Part shown: piece after piece, positions 15,501 to 19,685 of the stretch | Position numbering within the stretch: position 1 is the stretch's first letter | Layout of the letters: each line of letters begins with the position of its first letter | Source of the DNA: Planctomycetota bacterium | GTDB taxonomy: Bacteria > Planctomycetota > UBA1135 > JALUZX01 | Direction: 5' to 3' | NCBI GenBank assembly: GCA_027011425.1 | Contig: JALUZX010000699.1 | Span: 1 to 19,685, forward strand | Length of the DNA stretch: 19,685 nucleotides | Notes under the pieces: generated by a model | Told to the model about the DNA's origin: nothing | Seen by the model: the letters and a program-made list of their open reading frames with translations, nothing else | Databases searched by the model: none | Translations under genes and position numbers: made by a program

Positions 15501-15684
15501 TTTGTTCCATGGCGCCCTGGCCCAGGGTATGAACCGGGAGGAGGCCTTGAATCTGCTGGAGAGGGTCCGCCAGGCCGGTTTGCGAAGCGCCTTCATTCCC
15601 AGCCGGAAGTGGGAGGACCGCCAGGAGGAATTGCTGGCTCTGTGCAGGCTCATTTGGAAAATGAGAGAGGAGGGTGCGGAATGA
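12541..15684 (+). CDS. rdrB: RdrB-like divergent adenosine deaminase
   Basis: This 1047-residue protein starts at TTG 12541, preceded by AAGGGTGAG. Adenosine deaminase motifs appear in order: ETHVHLSS (zinc histidines 183 and 185), LTFHAGEDF (His713, general acid Glu716), GDRLGHGLALG (His745), and VSLNTDNPAIF (Asp972). In typical deaminases the last motif is NTDDP; here the second aspartate is Asn973. About 530 residues separate HxH from HAGE, against roughly 200 in ordinary adenosine deaminases, because of large insertions including a glycine-rich stretch near 255-285 and a tandem repeat at 512-599. This fits RdrB, the deaminase of RADAR that converts adenosine to inosine in nucleotides or RNA. 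The stop overlaps the next ATG by 4 bp. Confidence 0.85.
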   Translation: MFGSLLTALFQPEAVGILPLLRARIFSQDGMTSPAEEGKFLAAISRFLYSSAPTLARVDERDLHRKLRSLIGRESGVDFSPVRLLFQLADVFLTERNGLPAFKFWQRNEVIPQGRWEGLGDPIDKLELWRDISLRMDISPIIAAYLVAKGVAFDHPAYHPWRDLLINDQDVLSVVERGLAETHVHLSSLISFQGMIDVFLDPSSGFYIDVIKRLSRRGIVASGVPGGVTSLQALAGLLVLRWWLLDWCACGMDPENGGGGRNGRHGATGGNPRNKCEDGGAGEELKPEILNSLAWLTGESTPLHFLSKLDGACIREYFQVAMQRCAVSAGDFGAGGWSSHVWGGLRKKRNRKDPHPCKAGHCDMDPRLLREALLNERVFLGLVLTRIKEKCSGSKIAELQLALYLQLKNAVYRRMVMSRESVGFRAFRRKFRSMKTFIPEITRSLQTILTSYQLMVLEVRICPDDTHINEIKKRLVTILDTYRRLLAAGPIAGVCPIWNRCSLKKRSRDFEEIPNVPGLWHEFDELLDLRPKCRRPFDHKGARSNGKGCLPRHLEEDDEIPNVPGACGELRGPRRKCRRPFDHQRVTPNGNGGIPPHLGIVAHFTKPDEDAYELALKRRELGWNSPQQDEGEGITRWQVLADQCQSYLTSAMVISSLCERYPELTNYLVGIDVANVETSIPNYVFFPPISLLRDAWRYGGKVGRRKSLGLTFHAGEDFFDLVTILRGISWLLEAFRFLPGDRLGHGLALGVDPEWWYSHYSPVTITLEDEVLNEVWQHHLATEHVIDVGGLARCEERLIALARTWFDNPRVDMHSLRLFFRLRHEAFFLRLLGDGTTRDYFERNRYSPDSERERVLRRLGDRELARALEGRVGGGPYKILAEMVENYFNSPGNLMRGMELRHVVHDREFYRRVARMQEYVTGEVARRGVIVEANISSNFLIMGLDRISDHPVFRWQHRDGDTPALSVSLNTDNPAIFNTSLEMEYGLLFHGALAQGMNREEALNLLERVRQAGLRSAFIPSRKWEDRQEELLALCRLIWKMREEGAE
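14074..14335 (+). repeat. In-frame tandem duplication within the deaminase gene
   Basis: Two diverged copies lie at about 14074-14204 and 14215-14335. Both begin GAAATCCCGAATGTTCCGGG and share CAAATGCCGGCGCCC (14133 and 14265), CGAATGGAAA and CCACCTGG. The offset is 141 bp at the start and 132 bp afterwards, so one 9-bp in-frame indel separates them. Each copy encodes EIPNVPG followed by KCRRPFDH. Reading frame is preserved throughout. Confidence 0.85.
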
Positions 15685-16241
15685 GTAATTCCGGTAGGTT
15701 TCAGGGCTTGAATAGCGCCTTCGGCTTCTTTCGAATCTTCGACGTGGCCTTCGTCATCCCTGGCGCTTTGGTCTATATCGTGCCGCAAATCACGTCGTCC
15801 CAATCGCTTTTGGAGAGATTTGTGCCTGGAGGGCTGTTTTCTTCGCCTTTCCACTCTGGGGGCGAATGGGTCCAGAATTTGGGCGCCCTTGTGTCCTTTT
15901 TTGTGGTCTTGTATGTGACGGGTATTGTCTGTCACGCAATCGCCAGGCAGGTTCGAGAGTGGGTGGTCGAGTTGCAGGATCGAAAAGGATCCCAGGCGAG
16001 CGATTCACCAAGCCTGGATGGAGCCTCGGAGATCGGCATCTACCTGTGGAACCTTGCGTCCCTGAGCTGGAACTGTGCGGCCGCTTTGGTGATCGGCGCC
16101 GTTCTCCGCTGGAAGTGGGACTTGGGGACGATCATAATCCTGATGGTTGGCCTCGTTCTCGTGCGTCAGGGATGTGAATTCCGGGCAGGATACCGCAGTA
16201 TGGCCAAAGCCAAGGAAGATTCTCGAGGAGGAACGTCATGA
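15681..16241 (+). CDS. Four-helix membrane protein, putative RADAR accessory
   Basis: The 186-residue product starts at ATG 15681 within an ATGA overlap with the deaminase stop. Four hydrophobic segments are visible at about residues 16-36 (FRIFDVAFVIPGALVYIVP), 67-88, 122-142 and 148-164. A basic, polar loop (QVREWVVELQDRKGS) lies between the second and third. There is no cleavable signal peptide. Many RADAR loci carry an extra membrane protein (RdrC or RdrD, of Csx27-like or SLATT type), and position and size suit that role. I could not recognise a specific family, so the accessory assignment is from context. Its own stop overlaps the downstream livK start by 4 bp. Confidence 0.7.
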   Translation: MSNSGRFQGLNSAFGFFRIFDVAFVIPGALVYIVPQITSSQSLLERFVPGGLFSSPFHSGGEWVQNLGALVSFFVVLYVTGIVCHAIARQVREWVVELQDRKGSQASDSPSLDGASEIGIYLWNLASLSWNCAAALVIGAVLRWKWDLGTIIILMVGLVLVRQGCEFRAGYRSMAKAKEDSRGGTS

Positions 16242-17371
16242 AAAATTCGCGATTTCTCGCCCTGGCGGCCGCCGCGGGCTTGCTGCTCATCGGCGGCTGT
16301 GGGGGCCGGCAAGGGGACTATGTCATCGGAGCCACCCTGCCCCTGACCGGCGATGCCGCTCAGTGGGGCATTCCGCCCAGTCGCGGCGCGGAGCTGGCCG
16401 TCAAGCAGATCAACGAGGCCGGCGGGATCCACGGACGGAAACTCAAGCTGGTGACCGAGGATACCAGGTGCCATCCCAAGGATGGCGTCTCAGCCTACCG
16501 CAAGCTCACCCAGTCCGTTCACCCTGCCGCCATTGTCGGGGGCGTTTGCAGCAGTGTCACCCTTGCCATTGCGCCCCTGGCGGAACGCGACGGCGTGGTC
16601 CTGGTCAGCCCCGCCTCCACCAACCCCAAGATCAGTCAGGCCGGCCGGTTCATTTTCCGGGTCATTCCATCGGACGACCTGCGGGGGAAGGCTTTCGCTC
16701 GCTACCTGCACGACCAGGTAGGACTGAAGAAGGTGGCGATCCTCTACGTGAACAACGAGGGGGGCGTGGGCAACAAGGAGTCCTTCAGCCGCACCTTCAC
16801 GTCTCTTGGCGGCAAGGTGGTGGCGGCCGAGGGCTACGCCCAGGAAGCCACCGACCTGCGCGCCCAGCTCACCAAGATCAAAGGGATGGACTGCCAGGCG
16901 GTGGTGGTGGTGTCGTATCCCAAGGACACCGTGCTGGTCATGAAGCAGTCGCGGGAAATCGGGCTCGGCCTTCCCCTTTACTTCCAGACGGAGGCGGTGG
17001 AGGACCCTTCCGTACTGAGGGATGCCGGAAAGGCCGCCGAGGGCGCCCTTTATATCCTTCCGGCCCAGGCCTCCGGCGACACCGTAAAACGCTTCAAGGA
17101 AGCTTACAAGAAGGCCTACGGGAAGGACCCGGAGCTGTTCGCCGCCGAGGCCTACGATGCCGTGCAGCTCATCGCCGCCGCTTTTCGTTCTTTGCCCGCC
17201 AAGGAGAAGGTGACCGGCGACCCGGTGCGCCGCTACCTGGAGGGAGTGAAAAAATACCAGGGCGCCTCGGGGGTGATCACCTTCGACAAGAATGGTGACG
17301 TGGTCAAGCCGATGGCCATCAAGAAGATCCAAAATGGCAAGCCGGTGCTTGTCACTACCATCGGCGGTTGA
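16238..17371 (+). CDS. livK: Branched-chain amino-acid-type ABC substrate-binding lipoprotein
   Basis: This 377-residue protein starts at ATG 16238, with GAGGAGGA upstream, in an ATGA overlap with the membrane-protein gene. A signal peptide with lipobox LLIGGC places the lipidated cysteine at residue 21, so the mature protein is membrane-anchored in the periplasm. The type 1 periplasmic-binding fold is shown by YVIGATLPLTGDAAQWG, AVKQINEAGGIHGRKLKLV, the VGGVCSSVTLAIAPL hinge region, LVSPASTNP and AAEAYDAVQLIAAA. These are Peripla_BP_6 hallmarks. It delivers a ligand to the LivHMG(F) importer encoded downstream. The family binds branched-chain amino acids but also many other small molecules, so the substrate is uncertain. 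Confidence 0.9.
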   Translation: MKNSRFLALAAAAGLLLIGGCGGRQGDYVIGATLPLTGDAAQWGIPPSRGAELAVKQINEAGGIHGRKLKLVTEDTRCHPKDGVSAYRKLTQSVHPAAIVGGVCSSVTLAIAPLAERDGVVLVSPASTNPKISQAGRFIFRVIPSDDLRGKAFARYLHDQVGLKKVAILYVNNEGGVGNKESFSRTFTSLGGKVVAAEGYAQEATDLRAQLTKIKGMDCQAVVVVSYPKDTVLVMKQSREIGLGLPLYFQTEAVEDPSVLRDAGKAAEGALYILPAQASGDTVKRFKEAYKKAYGKDPELFAAEAYDAVQLIAAAFRSLPAKEKVTGDPVRRYLEGVKKYQGASGVITFDKNGDVVKPMAIKKIQNGKPVLVTTIGG

Positions 17372-18300
17372 CCCTATCCCAGCCTAGAAGATTCCGCAGA
17401 CCAGGCCCTAAGGGCAGGAGGACGGGAATTTACCTCCAGTTGCTGGCCAACACTCTTGTCGCCGCGGCCGGGCTCTTCATCGTCGGCGCGGCATTCAGCG
17501 TCATCTACGCAGCTACGGGGGTTTTCCACTTCGGTGTGGGGGCGGCATTGGCGTTGGGCGCCTATGTCGCCTACCTGGCTGCCGGAATCCTGCACATCCC
17601 CTTGATGGGGGCGATCGTCCTGGCTCTGGCGGCGGCGAGTGCCTGTGGCTGGGCCCTCGGCCGGTGGCTCTTTCTTCCCCTCCAGAGGCGGCGCGCATCG
17701 TCATTGATCCAGATGCTGGCATCCCTGGGCGCTTACATCGTAGTGCAGGAGTGCATCGCCCTTTTTATGGGGGACGAGGCGCGAAGCCTTCTGCCGGGCC
17801 GCCAGGTTTCCGTGGTTTCACTTCTGGGGGCGCGCCTGACCTCCATCCAGCTGGGAATCCTTGCCATCAGTATCCTGGTCGCCGGTGGGGGCTGGTGGAT
17901 CGGCCGCGTGTCCCGCGTGGGGCTCGTATTCCGGGCGGTGTCCTCCGATCCGACTCTTGCCCGTATTTCCGGGATCAATCCCGACCGCGTGGCCCTGGGC
18001 TGCTTTGCGATGGGCGGTCTGCTTGGCGGAGTTTCGGGGATCATGGTAGGACTGGACCTGGTGATCACCCCGACCATGGGGCTGCACGCCCTGCTCCTGG
18101 GAGTGGTGGCCACGTTGATCGGCGGGGTGGGTTCTCTGGCCGGTCTGCTGGTGGCCTCGCTTGTGGTGGCGTTCCTGCAGCAGTTCGGTGTTCTCGCCCT
18201 CTCATCGGAGTGGCTCGACGTCATCGTGTTCTTGATGCTGATCGTGATCATGCTGTGGCGGCCGGGGGGCGTGATGGGGCTGCGACTGCGGAGGAGTTGA
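17368..18300 (+). CDS. livH: ABC importer permease LivH
   Basis: The longest frame starts at TTG 17368, overlapping the livK stop as TTGA, and gives 310 residues. Family similarity begins around residue 21 with IYLQLLANTLVAAAGLFIVG. The LivH hallmark follows: FSVIYAATGVFHFGVGAALA, then ALGAYVAYL. Later SSDPTLARISGINPDRV is the cytoplasmic EAA-type coupling region, and LLGVVATLIGGVGSLAGLLV matches the conserved membrane stretch. Eight or so hydrophobic segments are present. It forms the inner-membrane channel with LivM. No strong ribosome-binding site is visible, so translation probably depends on coupling with livK. Confidence 0.88.
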   Translation: MTLSQPRRFRRPGPKGRRTGIYLQLLANTLVAAAGLFIVGAAFSVIYAATGVFHFGVGAALALGAYVAYLAAGILHIPLMGAIVLALAAASACGWALGRWLFLPLQRRRASSLIQMLASLGAYIVVQECIALFMGDEARSLLPGRQVSVVSLLGARLTSIQLGILAISILVAGGGWWIGRVSRVGLVFRAVSSDPTLARISGINPDRVALGCFAMGGLLGGVSGIMVGLDLVITPTMGLHALLLGVVATLIGGVGSLAGLLVASLVVAFLQQFGVLALSSEWLDVIVFLMLIVIMLWRPGGVMGLRLRRS

Positions 18301-18303
18301 GGC

Positions 18304-19203
18304 GTGGCATATCTCCTGCACATCCTCGTTCTCGTCTGCATCTACGGCGCGCTGGCCGTCTCTCTCGACTTGCTGATCGGACACCTGGGGATCTTCTCCC
18401 TTTCCCATGCCGCATTTTTCGGGATCGGCGCGTATACCCTGGCCATCCTGACAAGGGACCTGGGCATTCCGACGATACCGGCCGCCTTTCTGGCCATGGT
18501 GGCGGCCGCGGTGGTCGGACTGGTGGCAGGGCTTCCTTCTCTCCGCGTCCGCGATGATTACTTCGTCATCGTGAGCTTCGCCTTCCAGGTGGTGGTCTTC
18601 ACCGTGATGAACAACTGGACGTCCCTGACGGGCGGCGCCCTGGGTTTTACGGGCATCCCTGTTCCCACCATTGCCGGCTGGCGGGTGGACACTCCCGCAG
18701 AAAACCTCCTGGTGGCGGCGGTCATGTTGGGATTGGTCTGCCTGGCCGTTCAGGGGCTCGTTTCTTCCCCTTTCGGCCGCGTGATGACCGCCGTTCGGGA
18801 GGACGAACTGCTGGTGCTTGCGACTGGACGTAAACCGGGACAAGTGAAGTTGGAAGCCTTTGTGGTTTCGGCAGGCCTGGCGGCACTGGCGGGAGCCGTT
18901 TACGCGGGATACATGGGATTCATCGATCCGACATCGTTCCAGGTCATGGAATCGGTGATGATCTTGTGCATGGTGGTGATCGGGGGAAGTGGAAGAATTG
19001 CGGGGTCCTTGTTAGGTGCGGTCCTTCTGATTGTTCTACCCGAGTTGTTGAGATTCATCGGTCTTCCCGGACCGGTTGTGGGGCACGTCCGGGGGGGTCT
19101 CTATGGCCTGATCCTGGTTTTCGTTTTGTTGGTTCGGCCCAAGGGGCTGATCGGCGCTGGGTTGTCCGCAAAATCACCCGAACGCGGCGAGGCTCCAGCA
19201 TGA
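18304..19203 (+). CDS. livM: ABC importer permease LivM
   Basis: The product has 299 residues from GTG 18304, 3 bp after the livH stop, with GGAG about 10 bp upstream. It has the LivM hallmarks SLDLLIGHLGIFSLSHAAF and FGIGAYTLAIL near the start. Then come TGGALGFTGIPVP, the coupling segment PFGRVMTAVREDELLVLATG, and VVIGGSGRIAGSLLGAVLL. It is a polytopic inner-membrane protein that pairs with LivH. The C-terminal tail is short and polar. The stop overlaps the livG start as ATGA. Confidence 0.9.
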   Translation: MAYLLHILVLVCIYGALAVSLDLLIGHLGIFSLSHAAFFGIGAYTLAILTRDLGIPTIPAAFLAMVAAAVVGLVAGLPSLRVRDDYFVIVSFAFQVVVFTVMNNWTSLTGGALGFTGIPVPTIAGWRVDTPAENLLVAAVMLGLVCLAVQGLVSSPFGRVMTAVREDELLVLATGRKPGQVKLEAFVVSAGLAALAGAVYAGYMGFIDPTSFQVMESVMILCMVVIGGSGRIAGSLLGAVLLIVLPELLRFIGLPGPVVGHVRGGLYGLILVFVLLVRPKGLIGAGLSAKSPERGEAPA

Positions 19204-19685
19204 GCCTGCGCATCAGTCATTTGAGCAAGAGATTCGGCGGAGTGGCCGCCCTGAATGATGTGAGCCTGGAACTCCAGCCCGGGATAATCTGCGGGCTGAT
19301 GGGGCCCAACGGGGCCGGGAAGACGACACTGCTGAACGTGATCGGGGGAATGATCCGGGCAGATTGCGGCCGCGTCCTATGGAAGGGCAACGACCTGCTC
19401 AAGATGCCGGCGGCCGCCCGGTTTCACCAGGGAATCGTCCGGACTTTCCAGGTGAACAGGCTGGTCCCCGATCTTTCCGCCCTGGACAACTTGCTCTTGT
19501 GGTGGCGCGGCCGGCGGCCGGGGGACACCGCGTTGGGGGCCTGGTTTAGGAGGAGGTTGTGGAAGGCCGAAGAGGCGCGGGCGATCTCCTCCCGTGGATC
19601 GTCCGTCCTGGAGCGCTTTTCCCTGGCCGGACAACAGGGAAAAGCGGCGGGCGAACTCTCCTTCGGCCAGAGAAAGCTCCTGGCG
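19200..19685 (+). CDS. livG: ABC importer ATPase LivG, 3' end beyond window
   Basis: The gene begins at ATG 19200 in an ATGA overlap with livM and is cut by the right edge after 162 codons. It opens with the LivG-type sequence MSLRISHLSKRFGGVAALND. Walker A is GPNGAGKTT (residues 35-43), the Q-loop is in GIVRTFQVNRL, and the signature motif near the edge reads LSFGQRKLL, a variant of LSGGQ seen in this subfamily. The protein would sit on the cytoplasmic face and energise LivHM. A livF partner is expected just outside the window. Confidence 0.9.
   Translation, partial: MSLRISHLSKRFGGVAALNDVSLELQPGIICGLMGPNGAGKTTLLNVIGGMIRADCGRVLWKGNDLLKMPAAARFHQGIVRTFQVNRLVPDLSALDNLLLWWRGRRPGDTALGAWFRRRLWKAEEARAISSRGSSVLERFSLAGQQGKAAGELSFGQRKLLA

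Noticed and set aside
14608..15510. Minus-strand open frame of 300 codons within the deaminase gene
   Set aside because: It opposes the HAGE, GHG and NTDNP motifs of the + strand gene and has no recognisable motif of its own.
1..19685. CRISPR arrays, tRNA or rRNA genes
   Set aside because: No regularly spaced direct repeats and no tRNA- or rRNA-like segments were seen by eye on either strand.

Overview
The window looks like a mosaic accessory region from a GC-rich, probably Gram-negative and perhaps anaerobic bacterium. The clues are a lipobox substrate-binding protein with LivHM-type permeases, DUF4143 and AlbA/HATPase families, an integron integrase remnant, and decayed aldehyde ferredoxin oxidoreductase and class II aldolase pieces. 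No marker gene fixes the taxon; Acidobacteriota or Desulfobacterota-like would be a guess. I see no rRNA, tRNA or CRISPR array.

Bases 1-4300 are a gene graveyard. They hold the 3' part of an AlbA/RecG-like ATP-binding regulator (open at the left edge), minus-strand remnants of an aldehyde ferredoxin oxidoreductase and a class II aldolase, a decayed second copy of the regulator's C-terminal tail, an N-terminally truncated DUF4143 protein, and an integron integrase with an internal deletion and a lost catalytic arginine. Short perfect palindromes and hairpins lie between them.

Bases 4316-6600 look like integron-cassette cargo. A 140-bp attC-like inverted repeat ending in GTTAAAT is followed by a lower-GC two-gene unit (a small unknown protein plus a PD-(D/E)XK nuclease-like protein) and then a GNMT-like SAM methyltransferase. 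Bases 6601-7218 are non-coding and carry several hairpins.

Bases 7219-16241 are the centrepiece: six tightly packed + strand genes. In order they are a KAP-type P-loop ATPase, a PqqD-like protein, a B12-binding-type radical SAM enzyme, a large P-loop ATPase resembling RdrA, a 1047-residue divergent adenosine deaminase resembling RdrB, and a four-helix membrane protein. The last three match the architecture of the anti-phage RADAR system. The junctions are ATGA overlaps, an 8-bp overlap or gaps of about 6-21 bp, so an extra ATPase and a PqqD/radical SAM pair appear to be built into a RADAR operon. I know of no such arrangement described, and this is the main candidate for a new system.

Bases 16238-19685 carry a branched-chain amino-acid-type ABC importer (livK, livH, livM, start of livG). 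It also joins the upstream membrane-protein gene by an ATGA overlap, so the defence-like operon runs straight into a transport operon.
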